64,000 bases of DNA, taken from assembly GCA_020635955.1 (NCBI GenBank), contig JACJYW010000003.1, forward strand, positions 558,001 to 622,000, in the 5' to 3' direction. Numbering within the stretch: position 1 is the stretch's first letter; each line of letters opens with the position of its first letter. The translations under genes and the position numbers were made by a program. The notes below the pieces were generated by a model. The model saw nothing but the letters and a program-made list of their open reading frames with translations. It had not been told where the DNA came from and did no database searches. This stretch comes from Crocinitomicaceae bacterium (GTDB taxonomy: Bacteria > Bacteroidota > Bacteroidia > Flavobacteriales_D > Crocinitomicaceae). Below, in pieces: positions 26,649-33,170 of the stretch.

Positions 26649-27415
26649 TGGCAGAATCTCCTCTTATCCTTATCACTAATGATGACAGCATTAAATCCAA
26701 GGGTATCGCATCTTTGGTTGAGGCTATGAAACCTTTAGGTGAATTAGTTGTTGTTGCTCCTGATACGGTTCAAAGTGGAAAAGGTCATGCCATCACTATT
26801 CATGATCCACTTAGGTTGAGTAAATCAGATCAATTCCCTGGCATTGAAGCTTATACCTGTTCAGGAACACCAGTAGATTGTGTAAAATTAGCCATCTATG
26901 AGGTAATGAAAAAGAGGCCTACCCTTCTAGTGTCTGGTATTAATCATGGATCAAATGCAGGGATCAATGTATTGTATTCTGGAACCATGTCTGCTGCTGT
27001 TGAAGGTGCAATTGAAGGAATTCCAAGTATTGGCTTTTCACTTTTAGATCATAGTGCAGATGCAGATTTTGATGCTTCTATGAGCTATGCTAACAAATTG
27101 GCAACCTTGGTAATTCAAAATGATCTTCAAAAAGGAGTTTGCTTAAATGTAAATATCCCGCGTGGTAAAGAAGAAAAGTTAAATGGACTGAAGATCTGTC
27201 GTCAGGGAAGAGCTTATTGGGAAGATTCTTTTGATAAACGAAAAGATCCTTTTGGAGGAGATTATTATTGGCTCACAGGTGAATATACAGATACAGATAA
27301 GGGAGAAGACACTGATCTTTGGGCACTTGCCAATAATTTCGTATCTGTCGTACCAACCCAATTCGATATGACTGCACATCATTTTATTGCTAACCTTAAT
27401 GATTGGATACTATAA
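26648..27415 (+). CDS. surE: 5'/3'-nucleotidase SurE
   Basis: 255 residues, the standard SurE length. The metal-binding N-terminus ILITNDDSIKSKGI (usual form NDDG), VVVAPDTVQSGKGHAIT, the CSGTPVDCVKLA loop, SGINHGSNAGINVLYSGTMS and EGAIEGIPSIGFSL are all family signatures. It is a cytoplasmic, divalent-metal-dependent phosphatase for nucleoside monophosphates. A TAnnTTTG box lies four bases upstream. Its stop overlaps the start of the small membrane protein gene at 27415 (TAATG), indicating a two-gene operon. Confidence 0.96.
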   Translation: MAESPLILITNDDSIKSKGIASLVEAMKPLGELVVVAPDTVQSGKGHAITIHDPLRLSKSDQFPGIEAYTCSGTPVDCVKLAIYEVMKKRPTLLVSGINHGSNAGINVLYSGTMSAAVEGAIEGIPSIGFSLLDHSADADFDASMSYANKLATLVIQNDLQKGVCLNVNIPRGKEEKLNGLKICRQGRAYWEDSFDKRKDPFGGDYYWLTGEYTDTDKGEDTDLWALANNFVSVVPTQFDMTAHHFIANLNDWIL

Positions 27416-27723
27416 TGGAAGAAAAAGAATCAAAATTTGACAAAGTAGCATACGGAGTAATTGTGGGACTAATCCTGCCAATTATAGGTTTCATACTTTC
27501 ATTTTATGTAAAAAACAGAGGCGGTGCTGTAGATTTTGATACCTATATAGACATGGCGTTTAAAGGCTCAGTTGATCAACAAGATATTCTGATCTTTACG
27601 TTAATTCCGAATATGCTGATGTTTTATCTGTCTAACTTCAGATTTAACTGGAACAACTTTACAAAAGGACTTGTATTCGTTACAGTTATTTGTCTAATTG
27701 GTTTGATCCTCCTCACCTATTGA
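27415..27723 (+). CDS. Small three-helix membrane protein
   Basis: 102 residues from the ATG at 27415, chosen because it overlaps the surE stop in a TAATG coupling; an ATG 12 bases earlier is possible but lies inside surE. Three hydrophobic helices: VAYGVIVGLILPIIGFILSF, ILIFTLIPNMLMFYL and GLVFVTVICLIGLILLTY. No function is recognised. The last 30 bases overlap the converging flippase gene. Confidence 0.75.
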   Translation: MEEKESKFDKVAYGVIVGLILPIIGFILSFYVKNRGGAVDFDTYIDMAFKGSVDQQDILIFTLIPNMLMFYLSNFRFNWNNFTKGLVFVTVICLIGLILLTY

Positions 27724-29163
27724 TCCAGAGAAGATCATTTTAAGATCAGACAACTTCAATAATCCCAATATTGTAGCCAATATTGGTGAAATGATAAAAA
27801 AGGTGATCAACCATACCGAATGATCCACTTTCCATTCTGTATTAGTCGCAAACCACAGATAGCCTATAATCAATGTAGCAAACGAAATAATCTTAGCGTA
27901 AAGGCTCAAGTTTATTTTGAACTTAAAAATTCGGTACACAAGGATAACTTGTATTAAGGCAGTAAATATTTGAGTGATCAACGTAGCCATGGCAGCTCCT
28001 TCAGCTTTGTCTGATCTAATTAGGATTATATTAAGTACGACATTGATGATCAAACCAAAAACAGCCATTATATTGAGGGCTTTCATGCTTCCATTTGCAG
28101 TCAATAGTGTACCGAACACATAAGTAATCGAGACTGGTATAAATGAAAGAATCAATAAACCAAAAGTGACAGATGAACTCTGATTAGCGTTTGAATACAA
28201 AGCATTGATTAAAGTTTCCTGGTAGAAATATCCAAAAATTCCCACTGTCAAACTCGCAACCAGTAATATCCTTATTGCTAATTCCATCATTTCCCTGATG
28301 TCGCTTTTTTCCTTTATCAATCTCGCAAAAATGGGCAGTAACATCCCAGCAAATAAAAGTGCAAACATATTAACGGCGTCCAGGAATCTGAAACCTTGTG
28401 CATAGATACCAGATTGCTCATTGCCATCAGCTAATAAGCGTTCGATCATAACAGCATCTACCCTGTTATACATCATCATAAGAAAAATAAGTAATGCATA
28501 AGGAAAACTGCGTTTCAAAATAGCTGCAGAGAAGGCCTTGTTCAATTTAATTTTCAAATGCCCTATTTTATTCGACAGAATGGAAATTGAGATAATAGCC
28601 GCTAATCCGTATGCAATGGTTTGTGCATAAATAAACCACTCAATCTGTATCTTTCCTCCCATAACATTGGTCCATAACATCAGTCCACAAAGTATTATCA
28701 AAATTGATCTGTCGAGAACTGAGATGATGGCATCCGTTTTAAAGAGATGTAGTCCCCCAAAATTAGAGCGTGCAAATTGAATAGTGGCCACAAGAAATTG
28801 ATTAAAAATTAGAATTGCCAGCAAATAAAACTCTTGCTGATCAAAGCCGATAAGTAACCCTGAAAAGAGTGTAAAACTTGCATACAGGAAAAATAAGCCA
28901 ATTCTGATAGATAGGATCTTATAAAAGTGTTTGACCAACAATTGTGGATGCTGAGCAATATTGCGGGTATTATAATTGGTAATGCCAAGATCTAATAAAA
29001 TGTTCAGTAAGAACGAGAAGTTTAACAACGCAAAATAATTGCCATACACTTCCTCTCCTACCTGGTTTTGCACGGCAGCATCAATTCCTAAAATATAGAA
29101 CGGTTTCACCAAAAGGTTCAACAGAACAATTAAGAATAAACTGGATAAAAACTTGCGTTGCAT
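27694..29163 (-). CDS. Polysaccharide flippase (Wzx-like, MATE/MOP superfamily)
   Basis: 489 residues with about 12-14 transmembrane helices. The N-terminal FLIVLLNLLVKPFYILGIDA followed by VGEEVYGNYFALLNFSFLLN is typical of Wzx-like O-antigen/exopolysaccharide flippases, as are the DLGITNYNTRNIA start of helix 3 and the later MMYNRVDAVMIERLLADGN. It would flip lipid-linked glycans across the inner membrane. It is transcribed alone; the glycosyltransferases at 34.7-37 kb could supply the same pathway, but this is inference. It converges with the surE operon, overlapping by 30 bases. Confidence 0.88.
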   Translation of the reverse strand: MQRKFLSSLFLIVLLNLLVKPFYILGIDAAVQNQVGEEVYGNYFALLNFSFLLNILLDLGITNYNTRNIAQHPQLLVKHFYKILSIRIGLFFLYASFTLFSGLLIGFDQQEFYLLAILIFNQFLVATIQFARSNFGGLHLFKTDAIISVLDRSILIILCGLMLWTNVMGGKIQIEWFIYAQTIAYGLAAIISISILSNKIGHLKIKLNKAFSAAILKRSFPYALLIFLMMMYNRVDAVMIERLLADGNEQSGIYAQGFRFLDAVNMFALLFAGMLLPIFARLIKEKSDIREMMELAIRILLVASLTVGIFGYFYQETLINALYSNANQSSSVTFGLLILSFIPVSITYVFGTLLTANGSMKALNIMAVFGLIINVVLNIILIRSDKAEGAAMATLITQIFTALIQVILVYRIFKFKINLSLYAKIISFATLIIGYLWFATNTEWKVDHSVWLITFFIISPILATILGLLKLSDLKMIFSGSIGEEDQTN

Positions 29164-29241
29164 GCTTGAAATCTTGAATTAGAGTACGTAAAAAATGAGA
29201 TTTTGTTTTTAAAAATCCTTAGTTTTGGATTACTCAAAAAA

Positions 29242-29895
29242 ATGACCGTGAAAAGATGGATATTTTCATTATTAGTTCTGTTTCTCGCTAATAATGTATT
29301 TGCTGATTCACCTTTAACCTCAACTCCTTTTTGGCAGGCGTATGAAAATGACAAGGAAGTTATGTACGCTAAAGAAAATGGTCTTAATGATAAAGTCTTG
29401 AAATCACTTCTCAGTAAAAAGACCACTGGTGATGTCAAAATAGCCATTATCAATTGTTTTGGATGGGGATCCGGATACACTGAGAAGTTTGAGAATTATC
29501 TGATCGAAAAGCGGAAAGGCCTTACCAAGGACGTTTTTAGATATTTAAAAATGGAATCTGAGGATATGCCGGCTGAAAATGATCAAACGAAATTATTAAC
29601 CACAGATGATCTTGTATGTTGGTCGTATCTGCGTGCCATGGATAACTACCAAACTCCGCAATATTCTATGAGAGGAGCTTTTTTAGCTTATTGGAGGGAT
29701 ACAACGAATATGGCTGCAGGAATAGTTTTGTGTTTAATTGCAGGTCAACAAGCCATGATGTTTGATTGGTGCAAGATCTATGAAAGTGCGCAAATGTTTA
29801 TTGTAAATGCTGATTATAAGGTTAATATCCTCAAAGAAGATGCAGTGAACATCATTCTGGAGTATTTAAATCTTTACGAACAAGATTGTCAGTAA
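29242..29895 (+). CDS. Exported protein of unknown function
   Basis: 217 residues from the ATG at 29242 (MTVKRWIFSLLVLFLANNVF), which gives a proper signal peptide ending near ADS; an in-frame ATG at 29203 would add 13 unlikely residues before it. The mature part has PFWQAYENDKEVMYAKENG, a Cys-containing helical middle (IAIINCFGWGSGYTEKFENY, DDLVCWSYLRAMDNY) and a C-terminal GIVLCLIAGQQAMMFDWCK. No family is recognised. It is divergent from the flippase and lies 59 bases upstream of the tRNA array. Confidence 0.7.
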   Translation: MTVKRWIFSLLVLFLANNVFADSPLTSTPFWQAYENDKEVMYAKENGLNDKVLKSLLSKKTTGDVKIAIINCFGWGSGYTEKFENYLIEKRKGLTKDVFRYLKMESEDMPAENDQTKLLTTDDLVCWSYLRAMDNYQTPQYSMRGAFLAYWRDTTNMAAGIVLCLIAGQQAMMFDWCKIYESAQMFIVNADYKVNILKEDAVNIILEYLNLYEQDCQ

Positions 29896-29903
29896 GATTT
29901 CTT

Positions 29904-29937
29904 TTTGACGTTTTTTATTAAAAATAAATTATATTTG
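29904..29937 (+). promoter_or_regulatory. Promoter of the tRNA array
   Basis: -33 element TTTG at 29904-29907 and an exact -7 box TATATTTG at 29930-29937, 22 bases apart, ending 17 bases before the first tRNA-like copy. This is the strongest promoter match in the region and fits the Bacteroidota TTTG/TAnnTTTG pattern. Confidence 0.8.
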
Positions 29938-29954
29938 CAGCCCAAAATTGATGA

Positions 29955-30046
29955 GGCGCGGTAGCTCAGTTGGTTAGAGCGCAGGATTCATATCCGCCTA
30001 AGGCGGACGGGAGTTCAAAAGTTTGACGTATTGATAAAAAATATTT
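29955..30046 (+). pseudogene. Truncated tRNA-Met copy 1 (first 92-bp tandem unit)
   Basis: Matches the intact tRNA at 30139 from its first base through the anticodon CAT. Then the 3' side of the anticodon arm is replaced by the palindrome TCCGCCTAAGGCGGA (29993-30007), followed by CGGGAGTTCAAA from the T arm. The remaining T stem, acceptor strand and CCA are missing and replaced by AGTTTGACGTATTGATAAAA and an ATATTT end. It cannot fold as a complete tRNA. It lies right after the strong promoter. Confidence 0.85.
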
Positions 30047-30138
30047 GGCGCGGTAGCTCAGTTGGTTAGAGCGCAGGATTCATATCCGCCTAAGGCGGAC
30101 GGGAGTTCAAAAGTTTGACGTATTGATAAAAAATATTT
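30047..30138 (+). pseudogene. Truncated tRNA-Met copy 2 (second 92-bp tandem unit)
   Basis: Exact tandem copy of 29955-30046, with the palindrome at 30085-30099. Its last 27 bases form the immediate leader of the intact tRNA. That leader holds a TTTGACG and an AATATTTG that look like a compressed, probably inactive, promoter copy. Confidence 0.85.
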
Positions 30139-30215
30139 GGCGCGGTAGCTCAGTTGGTTAGAGCGCAGGATTCATAACCCTGAGGTCGGGAGTTCAAATC
30201 TCCCCCGCGCCACCA
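30139..30215 (+). tRNA. tRNA-Met (CAT), possibly tRNA-Ile2
   Basis: 77 bases including encoded CCA. The acceptor pairs GGCGCGG with CCGCGCC. D stem GCTC/GAGC, anticodon loop TTCATAA with CAT at 30173-30175, T arm GGGAG/CTCCC with TTCAAAT loop. The G1-C72 pair excludes initiator tRNA. The anticodon stem has one A-C opposition next to the loop. CAT could also belong to lysidine-modified tRNA-Ile2, which sequence alone does not exclude. It is the only intact copy in the array and is followed directly by a terminator. Confidence 0.93.
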
Positions 30216-30246
30216 AAACCACTTCGAAATTCGGGGTGGTTTTTTT
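30216..30246 (+). terminator. tRNA terminator (first of four copies)
   Basis: Long imperfect stem built on AACCACTTCGA and ATTCGGGGTGGTT with a T-run after it, beginning right after the tRNA CCA. The same hairpin recurs at 30553, 30890 and 31227, after every copied tRNA 3' half. Confidence 0.88.
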
Positions 30247-30250
30247 GTTT

Positions 30251-30517
30251 ATGGAATTCGTAGTTTACATACTTTGGTCTCAAGAACATGACCAGATCTA
30301 TATTGGATTTACTGAAAATCTGATTCAACGTTATCATTGGCATAACCATGGACCAAAGGGTTATACCTTAAGATATAGACCCTGGAAAGTCGTTCATGTT
30401 CAATTCTTTGAAAGCAAAAGTGAAGCATTGAAAAGAGAAAAGCTACTCAAAGGAGGTCAGGGAAGAATTTGGATACGAGAAAACCTAAATAAAGAGGCAG
30501 GATTCATATCCGCCTGA
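30251..30517 (+). CDS. GIY-YIG nuclease, tandem copy 1
   Basis: 88 residues from ATG 30251; the frame is open slightly upstream through the terminator, but this ATG gives the family N-terminus MEFVVYILWSQEHDQIYIGF. GIY-YIG signatures: VYIL...IYIG, the catalytic Arg of NLIQRYHWHN, and the Glu of SEALKREKLLKGG. The family cleaves DNA with one metal ion; single-domain members are abundant in Bacteroidota and have no established role. The C-terminal EAGFISA is encoded by tRNA-like sequence (GAGGCAGGATTCATA) and the palindrome, whose TGA is the stop codon. It starts five bases after the T-run of the tRNA terminator, so it may be transcribed only by read-through. Confidence 0.9.
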   Translation: MEFVVYILWSQEHDQIYIGFTENLIQRYHWHNHGPKGYTLRYRPWKVVHVQFFESKSEALKREKLLKGGQGRIWIRENLNKEAGFISA

Positions 30518-30552
30518 GGCGGACGGGAGTTCAAATCTCCCCCGCGCCACCA
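30497..30552 (+). pseudogene. tRNA-Met 3' half remnant 1
   Basis: GCAGGATTCATA (anticodon arm), palindrome TCCGCCTGAGGCGGA at 30509-30523, then the full 29-base tRNA 3' end (CGGGAGTTCAAAT to CCACCA) at 30524-30552. The 5' half is absent; instead it is the 3' end of the nuclease gene. Confidence 0.88.
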
Positions 30553-30587
30553 AAACCACTTCGAAATTCGGGGTGGTTTTTTTGTTT

Positions 30588-30854
30588 ATGGAATTCGTAG
30601 TTTACATACTTTGGTCTCAAGAACATGACCAGATCTATATTGGATTTACTGAAAATCTGATTCAACGTTATCATTGGCATAACCATGGACCAAAGGGTTA
30701 TACCTTAAGATATAGACCCTGGAAAGTCGTTCATGTTCAATTCTTTGAAAGCAAAAGTGAAGCATTGAAAAGAGAAAAGCTACTCAAAGGAGGTCAGGGA
30801 AGAATTTGGATACGAGAAAACCTAAATAAAGAGGCAGGATTCATATCCGCCTGA
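30588..30854 (+). CDS. GIY-YIG nuclease, tandem copy 2
   Basis: Same 88-residue protein as copy 1, with no visible nucleotide difference in the gene. All catalytic signatures are intact: VYIL/IYIG, Arg in IQRYHWHN, Glu in EALKREK. It is preceded by the second copy of the tRNA terminator and ends in the second palindrome (30846-30860). Identity at DNA level means very recent amplification or ongoing homogenisation of the array. Confidence 0.9.
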   Translation: MEFVVYILWSQEHDQIYIGFTENLIQRYHWHNHGPKGYTLRYRPWKVVHVQFFESKSEALKREKLLKGGQGRIWIRENLNKEAGFISA

Positions 30855-30889
30855 GGCGGACGGGAGTTCAAATCTCCCCCGCGCCACCA
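30834..30889 (+). pseudogene. tRNA-Met 3' half remnant 2
   Basis: Identical in layout and sequence to the remnant at 30497-30552. The palindrome is at 30846-30860 and the 29-base tRNA 3' end at 30861-30889. Confidence 0.88.
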
Positions 30890-30924
30890 AAACCACTTCG
30901 ATATTCGGGGTGGTTTTTTTGTTT

Positions 30925-31191
30925 ATGGAATTCGTGGTTTACATACTTTGGTCTCAAGAACATGACCAGATCTATATTGGATTTACTGAAAATCTGATTC
31001 AACGTTATCATTGGCATAACCATGGACCAAAGGGTTATACCTTAAGATATAGACCCTGGAAAGTCGTTCATGTTCAATTCTTTGAAAGCAAAAGTGAAGC
31101 ATTGAAAAGAGAAAAACTACTCAAAGGAGGTCAGGGAAGAATTTGGATACGAGAAAACCTAAATAAAGAGGCAGGATTCATATCCGCCTGA
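30925..31191 (+). CDS. GIY-YIG nuclease, tandem copy 3
   Basis: Same protein as copies 1 and 2. Two differences in the gene are silent: GTA to GTG at codon 4 (30936) and AAG to AAA at 31116. The reading frame and active site are preserved, which suggests either recent origin or selection on the protein. The stop codon is again the TGA in the palindrome loop (31183-31197). This is the outermost and oldest-looking unit. Confidence 0.9.
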   Translation: MEFVVYILWSQEHDQIYIGFTENLIQRYHWHNHGPKGYTLRYRPWKVVHVQFFESKSEALKREKLLKGGQGRIWIRENLNKEAGFISA

Positions 31192-31226
31192 GGCGGACGG
31201 GAGTTCAAATCTCCCCCGTGCCACCA
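31171..31226 (+). pseudogene. tRNA-Met 3' half remnant 3
   Basis: As the other two remnants, but the acceptor strand reads CCGTGCC instead of CCGCGCC (change at 31219), so it no longer matches the intact tRNA fully. The palindrome is at 31183-31197. Confidence 0.85.
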
Positions 31227-31258
31227 AAACCACTTCGATATTCGGGGTGGTTTTTTTA
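31227..31258. terminator. Terminator at the right end of the array
   Basis: Fourth copy of the tRNA terminator hairpin. Its T-run overlaps the last codons of the converging SRAP gene, so it probably terminates both. Confidence 0.8.
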
Positions 31259-32032
31259 TTCCACTAACCCATCATACACAAACGCTTCGATTACTTCAGG
31301 TCCATTTGCAACGGACTCCTTACCTCTCAGTTTGTGCACAGTGTAAGCTTCCAGTTCACCATTTTGAAGGGGGTTGATCAATTCTTGAATTTCAATTTTA
31401 TCATCCGAACTTAACCAAGTTTTAAATTCAGAAGGCTCCAGGATCAAAGGCATTCTCGGTCCATCTGCCTTTGGATTATTGTGGATTTTAGTCATTAATT
31501 CATTCGCCAGGGTTGTTACAATAGTTGCTGATTCCATGATCTCACCTGTTTCCTTATCCACCCATTCAGACCACAATCCACCAAAAAAAGTAGCTTCACC
31601 ATCTTTCCTAAAAACGAAATAAGGATAGGACTTTCCGTCTTTGTGATAATATTCGAAAAAACCGTCTACCACTATTAAACAACGTTTGTGCTTTGCTGCA
31701 TCTCTGAAACTGGGCTTTTCAAAGATCGTTTCTCCCCGGGCATTGATCGTTTTATTTCTAATATCATCTGCCGTTTTTTTATCCTTAGCCCAGGAAGGAA
31801 TTAGGCCCCATGTAAATCGAGTTCCTTTATAAGATCCGTCATAAATTATCGTAAATAGGGGTTTGTGCTCAAAACCATTCACATGAAATAAAGGTCCATA
31901 GATCTCAGGATGTTGTTTTTGATAGTTCAACCACTCTTCCTGGATCTTCTTGATCTCATCTTCGGATAATCCTCCTTTTCTCAACGCCCGTCTGAATTCC
32001 CTCTCTTTTAGTTGATATATATCATAACACAT
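31256..32032 (-). CDS. SRAP-family protein (YedK/HMCES), abasic-site DNA-protein crosslinker
   Basis: 258 residues. The catalytic Cys is residue 2 (MCYDIYQL), exposed after Met removal. Other SRAP signatures are NARGETIFEKPSF, KRCLIVVDGFFEYYH (the conserved Glu) and the C-terminal PRMPLILEPSEFKTWL (active-site His region nearby in TKIHNNPKADG). Known role: covalent thiazolidine crosslink to abasic sites in single-stranded DNA, shielding them during replication. It converges with the GIY-YIG array and shares its terminator. No SOS box can be assigned for Bacteroidota. Confidence 0.94.
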   Translation of the reverse strand: MCYDIYQLKEREFRRALRKGGLSEDEIKKIQEEWLNYQKQHPEIYGPLFHVNGFEHKPLFTIIYDGSYKGTRFTWGLIPSWAKDKKTADDIRNKTINARGETIFEKPSFRDAAKHKRCLIVVDGFFEYYHKDGKSYPYFVFRKDGEATFFGGLWSEWVDKETGEIMESATIVTTLANELMTKIHNNPKADGPRMPLILEPSEFKTWLSSDDKIEIQELINPLQNGELEAYTVHKLRGKESVANGPEVIEAFVYDGLVE

Positions 32033-32103
32033 AATGACTATTTTTTAATCTTTAATTCTAATTTATTGATTATTTTTTAATCATTTAGAACTATTTTTGT
32101 ATT

Positions 32104-32478
32104 ATGAAATTAAGGCTTAATTGGAAAAAACATCCACTTTATAAAGATGTTATTATCGGAATAGCGGATGAATTACCCGATAATTTGAGCCATTTTTCTA
32201 TGATGCGAATTGATCAAAACCACTTTTGGGTGATATTACCCGCTATGGGATCAGGCAACTTTAATAAGCGTTTCATATTCAGAGATCCAAATGTTGCAAG
32301 AGCTTTTTGTGAAGATTATTTAAACTATAATTTGAAGGAGATCATTAAAAACCAAATCCAGGAAATGGAGCGAAGGAGCCTTAAAACGCGTCAAACTCCA
32401 CAGTATTATAAGAATTTGATCGTAAAACTGGAAAAACTAATTGACGAACATAAAACTCCCGCAGCACGATCTTTGTAA
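32104..32478 (+). CDS. Hypothetical protein
   Basis: 124 residues, soluble, no signal peptide. It begins MKLRLNWKKHPLYKDVIIGI, has a central FWVILPAMGSGNFNKRFIF and a helical, basic C-terminal half (NLKEIIKNQIQEMERRSLKT). I recognise no family. Codon usage and AT-rich flanks look like those of neighbouring genes. It is divergent from the SRAP gene, and an AT-rich 71-base spacer between them could hold both promoters. Confidence 0.65.
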   Translation: MKLRLNWKKHPLYKDVIIGIADELPDNLSHFSMMRIDQNHFWVILPAMGSGNFNKRFIFRDPNVARAFCEDYLNYNLKEIIKNQIQEMERRSLKTRQTPQYYKNLIVKLEKLIDEHKTPAARSL

Positions 32479-32585
32479 AAATTGGTAACACCGGAAACAA
32501 GCATTATCACTACCGTTACAGACTTATGATGAATTATCGCAAAATCTTTAGGCAACTTCCTCATTATCAATTAGGAAAAATGTAT

Positions 32586-32593
32586 TATCTTTG
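32586..32593 (+). promoter_or_regulatory. TAnnTTTG -7 box before START-like gene
   Basis: Exact TATCTTTG. The start codon at 32672 leaves a leader of about 70 bases. No clear -33 TTTG was found. Confidence 0.5.
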
Positions 32594-32671
32594 CCACCCG
32601 CCGAAATAATTTTTGGCTTCTAAGAAAGAAAAAACTCTATTGTATAATCCATTGGATACTAAGCATTTGAG

Positions 32672-33061
32672 ATGAGTGATAAATTGAAATATGAGATGGA
32701 ATTCGAAGTAAAGTCATCAACTTCAGTTCTTTATAATATGATCTCAACACCAAGTGGTTTGAGCGAATGGTTTGCAGATGATGTAAACATTAAAAATGAC
32801 GTATTCAGCTTCTTTTGGGACGGAGCTTCGGAAGAAGCCAAATTATTGACCAAGAAAAAAGGTGAATCTGTAAAGTTCCAATGGGAAGATGATATTGAAG
32901 ATGGTTTAAAAACATACTTCGAATTCTCAATAAAAGTAGATGATCTTACAAATGATGTTGCTTTAATGATAACTGATTTTGCTGAAGAAGATGAGATGGA
33001 CGAAGCAAAACGTCTTTGGGAGAACCAGATCTCTGATCTAAAAATGGTGATTGGATCTTAA
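32672..33061 (+). CDS. START-like/AHSA1-like domain protein
   Basis: 129 residues, a small helix-grip fold: KYEMEFEVKSSTSVLYNMIS, TPSGLSEWFADDVNI, FFWDGASEEAKLL, and the C-terminal helix MDEAKRLWENQISDLKMVIG. These features match the Bacteroidota START-like (AHSA1/SRPBCC) proteins, which bind hydrophobic ligands or act as co-chaperones; the ligand is unknown. Cytoplasmic. It precedes the LptF/G gene in the same direction, separated by an inverted-repeat spacer. Confidence 0.88.
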   Translation: MSDKLKYEMEFEVKSSTSVLYNMISTPSGLSEWFADDVNIKNDVFSFFWDGASEEAKLLTKKKGESVKFQWEDDIEDGLKTYFEFSIKVDDLTNDVALMITDFAEEDEMDEAKRLWENQISDLKMVIGS

Positions 33062-33075
33062 ATCTTGCATTTATC

Positions 33076-33093
33076 AATTGTCAATTGACAATT
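33076..33093. repeat. 18-bp perfect palindrome in spacer
   Basis: AATTGTCAATTGACAATT, with further GATAATTG copies at 33129-33137 and 33158-33166. It could be a binding site or a simple AT-rich structural repeat in the 109-base spacer before the permease gene. Confidence 0.6.
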
Positions 33094-33170
33094 ATCAATA
33101 ATTTTACTTCATAGACAATATTGTGCTTTGATAATTGTTTATTCATCATTGCATATTGATAATTGATTAA

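Larger units (their letters stand above)
30216..31226 (+). repeat. Three 337-bp tandem units: terminator, GIY-YIG gene, tRNA 3' half
   Basis: Units at 30216-30552, 30553-30889 and 30890-31226. Each contains the tRNA-type terminator, an 88-codon GIY-YIG nuclease gene, the palindrome TCCGCCTGAGGCGGA, and the tRNA 3' end through CCA. Units 1 and 2 appear identical. Unit 3 carries a handful of changes: one in the terminator loop, two silent changes in the gene (30936, 31116) and one in the tRNA remnant (31219). Confidence 0.92.

Noticed and set aside
29955..30138. Two additional functional tRNA genes
   Set aside because: Both copies lack the 3' part of the anticodon stem, half the T arm, the acceptor 3' strand and CCA.
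29955..31226. CRISPR array or trans-split/permuted tRNA
   Set aside because: The repeats are 92 and 337 bases with no unique spacers, and an intact tRNA is present in the middle, so neither a CRISPR array nor a split tRNA needing trans-assembly is required to explain it.
31256..32032. SRAP gene as part of a GIY-YIG defence system
   Set aside because: SRAP is a widespread housekeeping repair gene on the opposite strand behind a shared terminator; nothing but proximity links it to the array.
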